A stretch of 64,000 nucleotides of DNA from Bacillus gobiensis (GCF_001278705.1 NZ_CP012600.1:3569417-3633416), one strand, 5' to 3'; shown: positions 19,285-33,444, numbered from the stretch's first letter. A program made the numbers and translations. The notes: generated by a model not told the origin, from the sequence alone.

Positions 19285-19483
19285 TCCATAGGCTCCTTTC
19301 AAAAATAGCTCTCGTGAGGCAGGCGACATCATATAGTGTGAGGCTGAAGACACCTTTTGGGTATCGCATTGAATATCGTTTTGTGACAAGTTCAGCTCCA
19401 TTGCTTTGCTATCCTAATTATAAAAGAATATTTTGGCGAAGGGGCACGATTTATAGGAGAAAGAAAATGATTTGCAAAAAGTG

Positions 19484-19512
19484 TTGACTTCTAATTTTAG
19501 AATGTGTTATAT
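19484..19512 (+). promoter_or_regulatory. Promoter of tRNA-Ser
   Basis: TTGACT at 19484-19489, a 17-nt spacer and TTATAT at 19507-19512, 17 nt before the tRNA. Confidence 0.7.
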
Positions 19513-19528
19513 TGATTCTTGTCGATAC

Positions 19529-19621
19529 GGAGGAATACCCAAGTCTGGCTGAAGGGATCGGTCTTGAAAACCGACAGGGGTGTCAAAGCCCGCGGGGGTT
19601 CGAATCCCTCTTCCTCCGCCA
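19529..19621 (+). tRNA. tRNA-Ser (anticodon UGA)
   Basis: The acceptor stem GGAGGAA/TTCCTCC encloses an anticodon loop CTTGAAA with anticodon TGA. It has a long class II variable arm and the TTCGAAT T-loop, and CCA is encoded. The position just before dck matches trnSL-Ser1 of B. subtilis. Confidence 0.97.
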
Positions 19622-19657
19622 TATTGTTTTAAATCACAACACGCATATAAATTGGAG

Positions 19658-19690
19658 AAACCGCATGCCTTTGGCACAGCGGTTTTTTTT
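19658..19690 (+). terminator. tRNA-Ser terminator
   Basis: AAACCGC pairs with GCGGTTT, followed by a T run. Confidence 0.85.
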
Positions 19691-19715
19691 GTGTATCAGA
19701 ATTTATATTTTATGG

Positions 19716-20034
19716 GGTTCTGAAGGACAAAAGGAGTCAAAGAGCCAGGGAAAAGTCCATCATAAGGGTTCTGAAGGACAAAAAGACGTAAGAGAGCCAG
19801 GGAAAAGTCCTTCATCGGAGTTTTGAAGGACAAAAAGGAATCAAAGAGCCAGAGAAAAGTCCTTCACAAGGGTTCTGAAGGACAAAAAGGCGTAAAAGAT
19901 TCAGAGAAAAGTCCTTCATCCGGGTCATGAAGGACAAAAAGTCGTAAGAGATTCAGAGAAAAGTCCTTCATCCGGGTCATGAAGGACAAAAAAGCGTCAA
20001 AGACCCAGAGAAAAGTCCTTCACATCGGTTCAGA
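19716..20034. repeat. Tandem array of six 52-bp palindrome-containing repeats
   Basis: Units start at 19716, 19767, 19819, 19871, 19923 and 19975, with a stub at 20027. The first is 51 bp and the others 52 bp. Each unit has the frame GGTTCTGAAGGACAAAAAG, then about 12 variable bases, then AGAGAAAAGTCCTTCA. GAAGGAC and GTCCTTC are inverted, so every unit can form a hairpin. Variation lies mostly in the loop and in the junction. No reading frame is conserved across the array and there are no unique spacers, so it is not CRISPR. Confidence 0.93.
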
Positions 20035-20085
20035 ATGCCAAGACGTTGAAGTAAATCTTTCATTGACGGCAACTTTATTTATATT

Positions 20086-20117
20086 AAAAAAACGCCTTTT
20101 CCTAAAAAAAAGGCGTC
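20086..20117 (-). terminator. Terminator of the dgk-dck operon
   Basis: On the minus strand GACGCCTTTTT pairs with AAAAGGCGTT, followed by a T run. Confidence 0.85.
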
Positions 20118-20129
20118 CATCAAATAGCA

Positions 20130-20789
20130 TTAATTTCTCGTTTCTTCTATAATTTTGCCGATTCTTTCAATCACAAGGTCCAAGGAGCTCTCATCCTCAA
20201 GCAGGTCATATTCATCAATATTCAGCCTCAGAACCGGACATGCGTTAAATCCGCTGATCCAGTTTTCATAACGTGTATGCATTTCCTGCCAATATGAGAT
20301 GTCTGTTTGCAGCTCCATGTCTCTCCCGCGTTCTTCGATTCGTTTTAAAATGGAATTCAGGTCACCTTCTAAATAAATCATCACATCGGGATGCGGGAAA
20401 TACGGAGTCATGACCATGGCTTCAAACAAGCTCGTATAGGTTTTAAAATCAACCTTTGACATTGTTCCTTTATCGGCATGCATCTTCGCGAAGATCCCTG
20501 TATCTTCATAAATGGAGCGATCTTGGACAAAGCCGCCGCCTGATTCAAAGATGTTCTTTTGTTCCTTGAACCTTTCTGCGAGAAAGTAAATTTGCAAATG
20601 GAAGCTCCATCGTTCAAAATCATGATAAAATTTCTCGAGATAGGGATTATGATCGACTTTTTCTAATGATGTTTTGAAATTAAGCTTTTTTGCCAGAGCC
20701 TGAGTCAGAGTGGATTTTCCAACACCGACAGTTCCGGCTATTGTGATAATGGCGTTCTTTGGAATGGTTAAGCTTTTTTGTTCGATCAT
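20130..20789 (-). CDS. dck: Deoxyadenosine/deoxycytidine kinase
   Basis: Salvages deoxyadenosine and deoxycytidine by phosphorylation. The 219-aa product has the P-loop GTVGVGKST, the ERWSFHLQIYFLAERF substrate-binding helix and the DRSIYED motif that places the catalytic and sugar-binding residues, with a lid around RIEERGRDME. The gene overlaps dgk by 4 bp (ATGA) and is translated after it. Confidence 0.96.
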   Translation of the reverse strand: MIEQKSLTIPKNAIITIAGTVGVGKSTLTQALAKKLNFKTSLEKVDHNPYLEKFYHDFERWSFHLQIYFLAERFKEQKNIFESGGGFVQDRSIYEDTGIFAKMHADKGTMSKVDFKTYTSLFEAMVMTPYFPHPDVMIYLEGDLNSILKRIEERGRDMELQTDISYWQEMHTRYENWISGFNACPVLRLNIDEYDLLEDESSLDLVIERIGKIIEETRN

Positions 20790-21412
20790 AAGTGGACGAT
20801 CTCCTTTACTTGTTTGACAATCCGTTCATAGGCATCTTTTGATTGAACGAAATCTTCCTTATCTCCGTCTATTGTAATGATATTCAAAGAAGGATCGGCT
20901 TTGATTAATTGATCCATTGCCGTTTCATACTTTTTTATTAATTGTGCTAAATACTCGCTGTCCATTTCCTGTTCAAATGAACGTCCGCGTTTTTTGATTC
21001 TCAATAATAAAGTAGGCAGGCTTGCTTTTATGTAAATGATTACCCCTGGCTTTGGGAGGTCTGCAGATAGGATTTTGAAAATTTGCCGGTACTTTTCAAG
21101 GTTCTTTTCGGATAATGTCAGGTCTGCGAAGATCAAATTTTTATAATTATGGTAATCGGCAATGACAGGCTTTTGCTGCATCATATAATGACGCTCTATA
21201 TCCTCCAGCTGTTTATACCGATGGCATAAAAAAAACATTTCCAATTGGAAGCTCCACTCGTCAATGTTTTCGTAAAATTTCTCAAGGAATGGGTTTTCTT
21301 CAACGATTTCTTTCACCAGTTGAAAGTTCAAATCCTTAGAAAGCATGGCAGCAAGTGTCGTTTTGCCGGCTCCGATCGGACCTTCAACCGCGACAAAAGG
21401 GGTTTGTTTCAT
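20786..21412 (-). CDS. dgk: Deoxyguanosine kinase
   Basis: Phosphorylates deoxyguanosine. The 208-aa relative of Dck has the P-loop GPIGAGKTT, the helix DEWSFQLEMFFLCHRYKQ and the lid IKKRGRSFE. The position of ADYHNYKN corresponds to the DRS motif and is characteristic of the Dgk branch. It is the first gene of the dgk-dck operon, with AGGAGACC upstream of the start. Confidence 0.96.
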   Translation of the reverse strand: MKQTPFVAVEGPIGAGKTTLAAMLSKDLNFQLVKEIVEENPFLEKFYENIDEWSFQLEMFFLCHRYKQLEDIERHYMMQQKPVIADYHNYKNLIFADLTLSEKNLEKYRQIFKILSADLPKPGVIIYIKASLPTLLLRIKKRGRSFEQEMDSEYLAQLIKKYETAMDQLIKADPSLNIITIDGDKEDFVQSKDAYERIVKQVKEIVHL

Positions 21413-21498
21413 AGTAGGTCTCCTTAAAATGCTTCGATAAAATCAACTTCACATATTGTATCATATCCCCGACTTTTAACCTATGAAAAAACGCTTCG

Positions 21499-22782
21499 CT
21501 AACTAGGAAACGTTTTTTTCTCGACTTGAAATTGATCGGATATTAAAAGCCAGTTTTGCGGGAAGGAAAGCCCGAGCTTCCAGTAGCTGATTCCTCTGAG
21601 ATTCAGTGATTTAATCAAATCAAACTTCGCTTGAATGGAACGGGCATCCTCGAACCAGACTTCATGCTTTTTGCCGTTATCATCAGTATAAGTATAAAAA
21701 GGGGCTTGTGCCGTGTCATCATATTGAATGGGAACATCGTTTTCACTGGCGCGAAGAATGGCCTGCTGTGGGCTTACGGCTTTTGCGAAAGGTCCTCCTG
21801 GGACATAGGGCAAGGTCCAGTCATAGCCGTACAGATTTTGGCCGAGCATAATTTTAGAGGACGGCATCTCGGTCAGCGCGTAATCGACGACCTTACGCAC
21901 CTGATTTATCGGTGAAACGGCTTGCGCAGGACCTCCGCTGTAGCCCCATTCGTAGGTCATCAGAACGACAAAGTCGACAATCTCCCCATGTGCTTTGTAG
22001 TCATGGGCTTCATACCACTTTCCTTTTTGGCCGGCGCTCGTTTTTGGCGCCAGGGCTGATGAGATAAACCAGCCTTCTCGTTTAAACCGGGTTCTCGCTT
22101 CTCGTAAGAAACGATTATAGGCTTCTTTGTCCTGAGGCCGTAAGTATTCAAAATCAAAGTGAATGTCGCGAAAGCCGTATTTTTTTGCCGTCGCTACGAT
22201 GTTGTCGAGAAATTTTCTTTTTATAGCTGTGTCGGTAAGCAAAATCCGTCCGAGCTCGTCGCTGAATCCGTCATTCTCTAAATTAGTGACAATCATCATA
22301 AAAGTGACATTTCGCCTGTCCGCAATTTGCTTAAGGTTGTTGAGCGGAGGCTCTTTCAGGGTACCGTCCCTCTTCGCTTGAAAGCTGAATGCCCCTAAAT
22401 ATGTGAGATAGGGGGAAGCCTCTCTTGCTGCTTGTTGAAGATTTTGGCTGACACTCGTTCCTCTTGGCTCAAGGTAGGCATTTACTTCAGCCTTCCTTTT
22501 TGGACGGGCAGGAATATACAGCAGAAAATTGATAGGCAGAATCGCGTGCAATTGAATGCGATTAATTTGGGCAAGCTCAGCAGCGGATATATTGAACCTG
22601 CGGCCGATTGTTGTTAACGAATCCCCGCGCTGCACTTCATAAAACTGCCCGGCAATCGGAATAACAATGGTTTGTCCGACAACAAGCTTATCCGGATTTG
22701 GAACTTCATTTGTTTGGATGATGGCTTCCGGTGTTGTCCTATATCTCAAAGCAATTTGTTCGATCGTATCGCCTTGTTTCAC
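21499..22782 (-). CDS. yaaH: Spore peptidoglycan hydrolase YaaH (SleL type)
   Basis: Predicted N-acetylglucosaminidase that degrades spore cortex during germination. Of the 427 residues from the GTG at 22782, LysM domains occupy about 2-45 and 48-95, and a glycoside hydrolase 18 domain follows, with IHFDFEYLRP carrying the catalytic Glu and VLMTYEWGYSGG. The start is not fully settled: the only good ribosome binding site (AAGGGAGG) is about 23 nt before this GTG, but 8 nt before an in-frame ATT five codons upstream, which would restore the first LysM strand (IQIYVV). Confidence 0.92.
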   Translation of the reverse strand: MKQGDTIEQIALRYRTTPEAIIQTNEVPNPDKLVVGQTIVIPIAGQFYEVQRGDSLTTIGRRFNISAAELAQINRIQLHAILPINFLLYIPARPKRKAEVNAYLEPRGTSVSQNLQQAAREASPYLTYLGAFSFQAKRDGTLKEPPLNNLKQIADRRNVTFMMIVTNLENDGFSDELGRILLTDTAIKRKFLDNIVATAKKYGFRDIHFDFEYLRPQDKEAYNRFLREARTRFKREGWFISSALAPKTSAGQKGKWYEAHDYKAHGEIVDFVVLMTYEWGYSGGPAQAVSPINQVRKVVDYALTEMPSSKIMLGQNLYGYDWTLPYVPGGPFAKAVSPQQAILRASENDVPIQYDDTAQAPFYTYTDDNGKKHEVWFEDARSIQAKFDLIKSLNLRGISYWKLGLSFPQNWLLISDQFQVEKKTFPS

Positions 22783-22855
22783 TACGTATATTTGAATGAG
22801 AAGCGCCTCCCTTCCTAGTCTGTATCATGTGTATGAACGGAGGCTGGGTTTCATG

Positions 22856-23404
22856 CTAGGAGTCCCCTGCGAGATCTTTTGACGACGTAATTTTGGCCAA
22901 AAGCACATTTTCCATAACGGTCAGCGTATACTCATTGTCTTTGTCATTATTTGACACCATGCAATCCCGGGGAATGATCAGCTTATACTCTCTCATATAG
23001 GCGTCGTTCGCTGTAAACAAAACGCAAATATTTCCGGCAATCCCCGTTAAAATCAGTTTTTCTGCACCCAATTTATTTAAAAGGGTTTCTAAAGCGGTTC
23101 CATAAAAAGCGGAATGCTTCGGTTTGATCAAAAAATAATCGTCGCCATCTGGAGCAATCTGATCAATGATTTCCTGGCTTTTTTCGTTTTTGCAGGCAGA
23201 CAAAATAGTGGAGAGGTCTGCTTGCCAAGTATCGTAATGATCGTTAATGTATATAATAGGCCATTTCATTTTACGGGCATGTTCTTTTACACGGAGCAGG
23301 TTGGGAACCATCTTTCTCGTTTTTTCAGAGAGCAATTCACCCATATCGAAATCAAAATCATTGATCATATCTATAATGATTAAAGCGGTATTAGATTGTG
23401 CCAA
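22856..23404 (-). CDS. yaaI: Isochorismatase-family hydrolase YaaI
   Basis: The 182-aa cysteine hydrolase has the isochorismatase fold, with Asp in LIIIDMINDFDF, Lys in IKPKHSAFYG and Cys in GIAGNICVLFTAND. Its substrate is not known. The start is the TTG at 23404 (MAQSNTALIII), 7 nt after GAAAGGAG; the longer frame would include the ribosome binding site. It is divergent from tadA, as in B. subtilis. Confidence 0.9.
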   Translation of the reverse strand: MAQSNTALIIIDMINDFDFDMGELLSEKTRKMVPNLLRVKEHARKMKWPIIYINDHYDTWQADLSTILSACKNEKSQEIIDQIAPDGDDYFLIKPKHSAFYGTALETLLNKLGAEKLILTGIAGNICVLFTANDAYMREYKLIIPRDCMVSNNDKDNEYTLTVMENVLLAKITSSKDLAGDS

Positions 23405-23438
23405 CTTAGTACTCCTTTCACCCAATGTACTTTTATAA

Positions 23439-23960
<522 letters not shown>

Positions 23961-23982
23961 AGATATTGACAAAGGACTTGCA

Positions 23983-24011
23983 TTGCAATTTATCCTTAAA
24001 ACCGATATACT
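23983..24011 (+). promoter_or_regulatory. Promoter of the SRP RNA gene
   Basis: TTGCAA at 23983-23988, a 17-nt spacer and TATACT at 24006-24011. This predicts a transcript starting about 40 nt before the mature RNA, consistent with the processed precursor known in B. subtilis. Confidence 0.65.
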
Positions 24012-24056
24012 GTTATATGCGTCCTTTTAACAGGCGCATGAAAAATTTGATATTTA

Positions 24057-24328
24057 TTTTGCCGTGCTAAGCGGGGAGGTAGCGGTGCCCTGTACTCGCA
24101 ATCCGCTCCAGCGGGGCCGAATTCCTTTTCGAGGTGCGTTTATTTCGAGGTCTGCCTTAAGTAAGTGGTGTTGACGCTTGGGTCCTGCGCAATGGGAATC
24201 CATGAACCATGTCAGGTCCGGAAGGAAGCAGCATTAAGTGGAAGCTCTCATGTGCCGCAGGGTTGCCTGGGCCGAGCTAACTGCTTAAGTAACGCTTGGG
24301 ATAGCGTATCGACAAAAGGTGCACGGTA
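24057..24328 (+). ncRNA. scr: Signal recognition particle RNA (scRNA)
   Basis: The large, Bacillus-type SRP RNA of about 271 nt has an Alu domain. The conserved apical domain reads CATGTCAGGTCCGGAAGGAAGCAGC, shown here only in part as GGTCCGGAAGGAAGCAGC. The 5' GCCGTGC pairs with the 3' GCACGGT. It scaffolds Ffh for membrane targeting of proteins. Confidence 0.96.
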
Positions 24329-24347
24329 AATCAATCATCAAATTTTC

Positions 24348-24380
24348 AACCCATCTGCTTTTTAAAGAGGTGGGTTTTTT
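24348..24380 (+). terminator. scr terminator
   Basis: AACCCATCT pairs with AGGTGGGTT, followed by TTTTTT. Confidence 0.88.
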
Positions 24381-24468
24381 ACTTTCTCTTAAACTCTAGA
24401 TAGCTTTTGGCTTTAAAAGCATGTTCATGTATAATATAAACGACGAGAACACAAGGAGGGGCAAGCTT

Positions 24469-26166
24469 GTGAGTTACCAGGCTCTTTACCGGGTATTCAG
24501 GCCACAGATATTTGAAGATGTCGTCGGACAAGAACACATCACAAAAACGCTGCAAAATGCCCTTTTACAAAAGAAATTTTCTCATGCTTATTTGTTTTCC
24601 GGACCCAGAGGAACAGGGAAAACCAGTGCGGCGAAGATTTTCGCAAAAGCTGTAAACTGTGAACGAGCTCCGGTTGGCGAGCCTTGCAATGAATGCTCAT
24701 CGTGTCTCGGAATTACAAATGGATCAATCCAAGATGTCATTGAAATTGATGCAGCCTCAAATAATGGGGTAGATGAAATTCGGGATATAAGAGACAAAGT
24801 AAAATTTGCACCCTCTAGCGTGACATACAAGGTCTATATCATCGATGAGGTTCATATGCTTTCTATTGGCGCTTTTAATGCCCTTTTGAAAACCTTGGAA
24901 GAGCCTCCTGAGCATTGCCTTTTTATACTTGCTACGACAGAACCTCATAAAATTCCTTTGACGATCATTTCAAGATGCCAGCGTTTTGATTTTAAGCGGA
25001 TTACAACTGAAGCGATTTCTGTCAGAATGCAGAGAATCGTTCATGAAGAACAGCTGTCTGTTGAGGACGGAGCGTTGGAGATTATCGCCAGTGCGGCGGA
25101 TGGCGGAATGAGAGACGCGTTAAGCCTTCTCGATCAGGCTATTTCGTACAGTAATGAGATGCTGACCGTAGATGACGCATTGTTGATTACAGGCTCTGTT
25201 TCCCAGACGCATATCGGGAACCTCACACGATTTTTATACGAACAAAATGTTTCAGAAGCGTTAAAAACGCTGAATGAATTGCTGCAGCAAGGGAAAGATC
25301 CGTCGAAGCTCGCTGAAGATATGATTTTTTATTTCAGGGATATGCTTTTATACCAATCGGCCCCCGACCTTGAAGGCGTCCTTGAAAAGGTTAAGGTCGA
25401 TGAAGCATTCAATGAACTTTCTGAAAGGATTCCCTCCCGGCAGCTGTATGAAATGATTGAAGTGTTAAATAGCAGCCATCAGGAAATGAAATGGACGAAT
25501 CATCCGCGTGTGTTTTTTGAAGTGGCTGTCGTGAAGATTTGCCAATCAGCTAGTCAAGAACCCGCGAACAATCAGGAATTGAAAACGTTAATCAATAAAT
25601 TGACCCAGCTGGAAAATGAGCTGAAACGTCTGAAATCATCAGGAATTCCAGCATCTTCAGGAGATCAGCCGAAAAAAGAAGCCCCGAGGCAGCAAAGAAG
25701 TAAAAAAAATTCGTTTAAATCGCCTGTCGGGAGAATTCATGAAATTTTAAAAGAAGCAACAAGAAATGATTTGGAAAAGATTAAAAAGGTTTGGGGAGAG
25801 CTTCTTGCTGAGCTGAACAGGCAGAATAAGCGATCTCATGCGGCGCTTTTAAAAGATACTGAGCCGGCTGCTGCTTCTACTTCTGCTTTTGTCCTCAAAT
25901 TCACTTACGAAATCCATTGTCAAATGGTTGCTGAAAACAGAAATCAGATTCGAACAGATTTGGAACAGATCCTTGAATCCTTACTGGGACACCAAATGGA
26001 TTTGGTTGGCGTTCCAGACAGCCAATGGGGTAAAATAAGAGGAGACTTTCTGGCTGATCATCAGCAGGAAGATACGGATCAAGCACGGCCTGCAAACGAA
26101 GAAGATCCGCTTATCTCCGAAGCAAAAAAACTGGTAGGTCCGGATTTAATAGAGATTAAAGACTAA
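24469..26166 (+). CDS. dnaX: DNA polymerase III subunit gamma/tau
   Basis: Clamp-loader ATPase and replisome organiser. The 565-aa product has Walker A GPRGTGKTS, a zinc site with four Cys (NCERAPVGEPCNECSSC), Walker B IIDEVHML and sensor 1 around TTEPHKIP. The AAA+ and collar domains occupy about 1-365 and a tau-specific tail follows. The start is GTG at 24469 after AAGGAGGGG; the in-frame ATG at 24421 lies upstream of that site. It heads the dnaX-ebfC-recR-yaaL operon. Confidence 0.97.
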   Translation: MSYQALYRVFRPQIFEDVVGQEHITKTLQNALLQKKFSHAYLFSGPRGTGKTSAAKIFAKAVNCERAPVGEPCNECSSCLGITNGSIQDVIEIDAASNNGVDEIRDIRDKVKFAPSSVTYKVYIIDEVHMLSIGAFNALLKTLEEPPEHCLFILATTEPHKIPLTIISRCQRFDFKRITTEAISVRMQRIVHEEQLSVEDGALEIIASAADGGMRDALSLLDQAISYSNEMLTVDDALLITGSVSQTHIGNLTRFLYEQNVSEALKTLNELLQQGKDPSKLAEDMIFYFRDMLLYQSAPDLEGVLEKVKVDEAFNELSERIPSRQLYEMIEVLNSSHQEMKWTNHPRVFFEVAVVKICQSASQEPANNQELKTLINKLTQLENELKRLKSSGIPASSGDQPKKEAPRQQRSKKNSFKSPVGRIHEILKEATRNDLEKIKKVWGELLAELNRQNKRSHAALLKDTEPAAASTSAFVLKFTYEIHCQMVAENRNQIRTDLEQILESLLGHQMDLVGVPDSQWGKIRGDFLADHQQEDTDQARPANEEDPLISEAKKLVGPDLIEIKD

Positions 26167-26192
26167 ATTACGATGGAAGAGAGTGAATGTAA

Positions 26193-26516
26193 ATGCGTGG
26201 TGGAATGGGAAATATGCAAAAAATGATGAAACAAATGCAAAAAATGCAAAAGGATATGCAAAAAGCACAGGAGGAACTTTCTGATAAGGTGCTTGAAGGA
26301 ACAGCTGGCGGCGGCATGGTAACGGTAAAAGTGAACGGCCAGAAAGAAGTCGTAGATGTTTTAATAAAAGAAGAGGTCGTTGATCCGGAAGACGTAGAAA
26401 TGCTGCAGGACCTTATTCTCGCAGCAACTAATGACGCATTGAAACAAATTGATGAGCTTACGAATGAGACGATGGGCCAATTCACTAAAGGGATGAATAT
26501 GCCGGGCTTGTTCTAA
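26193..26516 (+). CDS. yaaK: Nucleoid-associated protein YaaK (YbaB/EbfC family)
   Basis: The 107-aa dimeric DNA-binding protein has an N-terminal coiled coil rich in Met-Gln-Lys repeats ([17 protein letters not shown]), followed by a small beta sheet ([16 protein letters not shown]). It lies between dnaX and recR as in most bacteria. It is thought to bind DNA without strong specificity. Confidence 0.95.
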   Translation: MRGGMGNMQKMMKQMQKMQKDMQKAQEELSDKVLEGTAGGGMVTVKVNGQKEVVDVLIKEEVVDPEDVEMLQDLILAATNDALKQIDELTNETMGQFTKGMNMPGLF

Positions 26517-26532
26517 GGGGGACAAATAAAGA

Positions 26533-27129
26533 ATGCAGTATCCTGAACCAATATCAAAGCTGATTGATGGCTTTATGAAATTGCCAGGAATCGGACCGAA
26601 AACTGCGGTCCGTCTGGCTTTTTTTGTGCTAAGTATGAAGGAGGACGTAGTTTTAGATTTTGCGAAAGCGCTGGTTAATGCGAAGCGGAATTTATCTTAC
26701 TGCTCCGTATGCGGCCATATTACGGACAAGGATCCTTGCTATATTTGCGAAGATACGAGAAAAGACCGCTCAATTGTCTGTGTTGTCCAAGATCCGAAAG
26801 ACGTCATTGCCATGGAAAAGATGAAAGAGTACAACGGGTTATATCATGTGCTGCATGGGTCTATCTCCCCTATGGACGGTATCGGGCCTGAAGACATCAA
26901 TATTCCTGATTTGCTAAAACGACTGCAAAACGAAGAAATTACTGAGGTCATTTTAGCGACAAACCCGAATATCGAGGGAGAAGCAACGGCAATGTATATC
27001 TCGAGGCTTTTAAAACCGACGGGAATTAAGGTTTCCCGCATCGCGCACGGTCTGCCGGTGGGAGGAGACCTGGAATATGCAGATGAGGTGACTCTTTCAA
27101 GAGCTTTGGAAGGCCGGCGTGAACTATAG
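26533..27129 (+). CDS. recR: Recombination mediator protein RecR
   Basis: Works with RecO/RecF to load RecA on single-stranded DNA. The 198-aa product has a helix-hairpin-helix ([12 protein letters not shown]), a four-cysteine zinc finger ([17 protein letters not shown]) and a Toprim domain ([15 protein letters not shown]). It is 16 bp after yaaK and so part of the dnaX operon. Confidence 0.98.
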   Translation: MQYPEPISKLIDGFMKLPGIGPKTAVRLAFFVLSMKEDVVLDFAKALVNAKRNLSYCSVCGHITDKDPCYICEDTRKDRSIVCVVQDPKDVIAMEKMKEYNGLYHVLHGSISPMDGIGPEDINIPDLLKRLQNEEITEVILATNPNIEGEATAMYISRLLKPTGIKVSRIAHGLPVGGDLEYADEVTLSRALEGRREL

Positions 27130-27144
27130 AAGGAGGGTTGCTTC

Positions 27145-27369
27145 ATGGGGTTTCTTCGAAAAAACAAACTGAGAAAAGAATTTGATGAGAAGCTCGTGGA
27201 TCAGCTGCTTCGGCAAAAAGAGGAATGGAACAGACAGAAAAGGCTGGTAGAAAACAGTGTGGAGCCTTCTCCTGGTGTCCTATATGAATTGAAGCTGGCT
27301 GAAGCAAAGTATTTCTTCTATTTGAGAGAAGCAAAAAAACGGAAGCTTCGGCTAGGCGGCTGGAAATAA
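27145..27369 (+). CDS. yaaL: Conserved small protein YaaL (DUF2508)
   Basis: The 74-aa, highly charged, helical protein starts MGFLRKNKLRKEFDEKL. It is found between recR and bofA in Bacillus, and no function is established. AGGAGGGTTGCTTC precedes the start. It is the last gene of the dnaX operon. Confidence 0.88.
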   Translation: MGFLRKNKLRKEFDEKLVDQLLRQKEEWNRQKRLVENSVEPSPGVLYELKLAEAKYFFYLREAKKRKLRLGGWK

Positions 27370-27437
27370 TCATTGTGGTCTAATTTTCTTTTGTCTCTCA
27401 TAAGCTTGTACTAATGAAGCGAAGGGAGCGAAAGTGA

Positions 27438-27704
27438 ATGGAAGCTTTTCTTATCATTGGGTCTATTATAGGTCTAATTGTCCTGCTGTTATCTTCTAAA
27501 GGGTCATTTCAGCCGTTAAAATTCATTGGAGTGATCTCTATTAAGCTGGCTGTAGGGGCGTTGTTGTTGTTTTGTGTAAACATGCTCGGCTCAAGCATTG
27601 GAATCCATGTTCCGATTAATTTTGTTACAACAGGGATCAGCGGTCTTTTGGGTATACCTGGAATAGCCGCATTAGTGATCGTAGAGCAGTTTATATTGGG
27701 ATAA
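27438..27704 (+). CDS. bofA: Inhibitor of pro-sigma-K processing BofA
   Basis: The 88-aa protein of the outer forespore membrane has two or three hydrophobic segments. It holds SpoIVFB protease inactive until the forespore signal arrives. The GISGLLGIPGIAALVI segment is typical of the family. It is normally transcribed under sigma-E; no promoter was assigned here with confidence. Confidence 0.93.
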   Translation: MEAFLIIGSIIGLIVLLLSSKGSFQPLKFIGVISIKLAVGALLLFCVNMLGSSIGIHVPINFVTTGISGLLGIPGIAALVIVEQFILG

Positions 27705-27760
27705 GAGTAAACGCATATTTTAGATCAAAACTATTTTTTAATATTTTTTTAGAAAAGTTG

Positions 27761-27790
27761 TTGACGCATGTATAAAAATGATGTTACTAT
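27761..27790 (+). promoter_or_regulatory. rRNA operon promoter
   Basis: TTGACG at 27761-27766, an 18-nt spacer and TACTAT at 27785-27790, about 125 nt before the 16S gene. An AT-rich up-element-like stretch (about 27730-27755) precedes it. The leader contains TCCTTGAAAACT near 27825, which resembles the leader antitermination and processing region. Confidence 0.65.
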
Positions 27791-27914
27791 GTTCTAGTCG
27801 CTTCAAGAGCGAAGAAATAAAAAGTTCCTTGAAAACTAAACAAGACAAACGTACCTGTTAATTCTAAATGTTTTAAAAAAATCGCATAGGTGACTATGCG
27901 TAGTCAGTCAAACT

Positions 27915-32573
<4,659 letters not shown>

Positions 32574-32788
32574 TAGTTTAATTGAATGTCATATACTCCC
32601 CACGTTATCCAGTTTTGAGAGAACATATCTCTCTTACGGTTCACTTATCGAACCCAAGAGGGTTCCCGAGGAACAAGGAATTCTAGGAATCGAGTGAAGG
32701 AGCACCGGAGCGTACATACGTACGTGAGGATGCGACTGAGCGAAGATGACAACGAAGTCCGCCGTTCATCGGAAGCCGTAACCCATAG

Positions 32789-32904
<116 letters not shown>

Positions 32905-32918
32905 ACATCGTAGGAAAA

Positions 32919-32948
32919 GGATCAGCTTATCCAAGCTGGTCTTTTTTC
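32919..32948 (+). terminator. rRNA operon terminator
   Basis: The same GATCAGCTT/AAGCTGGTC hairpin and T run as after the first operon. Confidence 0.9.
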
Positions 32949-33058
32949 TGTTTAAAATGGATAATAGAAAAACTTATATTAGAAAAATTCCCGTTGTCAA
33001 TATTTTAAACAAAAAGTAAATGAAATGTTTAGAAAATAATTGACTCCATTGAATATTA

Positions 33059-33104
33059 GAAGAGCATGTTATGAAAATAGATTATCAAAACATGCTCTTC
33101 TTGC
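33059..33104. terminator. Bidirectional hairpin after the rRNA operon
   Basis: GAAGAGCATGTT pairs with AACATGCTCTTC across a 20-nt loop. It lies between the rRNA operon and the minus-strand gene at 33174 and could end transcription from that gene. Confidence 0.5.
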
Positions 33105-33173
33105 AATTTATCTGTATATTCTTTTATAAAAACCCATGTTCAACTTAATATTTGGCTGTCATTTATGACCTTT

Positions 33174-33431
33174 TTATCTCTTTATTAAGTTTGCTATAGA
33201 CTTAGTGATTAAACCAGAAATGAAACAAGCTCCAGTCATAATGGATACCCAAATTAGGAATGTTGGTTCCGGACCAATTTCAATAAACATATAGCCTAAA
33301 GAAAATATCAACACAATTACAACCATTATCCATACCTTTTTAAAGATTAAATATCCTATAATCCCTAAAACAAAAGAGAACGCTGGCAGGATAAGGAGTA
33401 AGAAATACGCGGGGTTTAATAGTGGGTTAAT
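33174..33431 (-). CDS. Small membrane protein, DUF2651-like, with non-standard start
   Basis: About 85 codons encode three hydrophobic segments (FLLLILPAFSFVLGIIGYLIF, WIMVVIVLIFSLGYMF, FLIWVSIMTGACFISGLI). The order and the motif GIIGYLIFKK recall DUF2651 proteins of Bacillus. The function is unknown. AAGGAGG lies 8 nt before an in-frame ATT, and no ATG, GTG or TTG occurs in that frame at a usable distance. Either ATT starts it or the start codon has mutated. It follows the truncated gene at 33445 by 13 bp. Confidence 0.5.
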   Translation of the reverse strand: MNPLLNPAYFLLLILPAFSFVLGIIGYLIFKKVWIMVVIVLIFSLGYMFIEIGPEPTFLIWVSIMTGACFISGLITKSIANLIKR

Positions 33432-33444
33432 ATCAGTATCCTCC

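Noticed and set aside
19512..19826. 104-aa frame across tRNA-Ser and the repeats
   Set aside because: It is a chance frame through a tRNA and a non-coding array.
19716..20034. CRISPR array
   Set aside because: The units are contiguous 52-bp repeats without unique spacers, and no cas gene is nearby.
24469..26166. Programmed frameshift producing a gamma form from dnaX
   Set aside because: No slippery heptamer with a following hairpin was seen at the expected place, and Bacillus is not known to use one.
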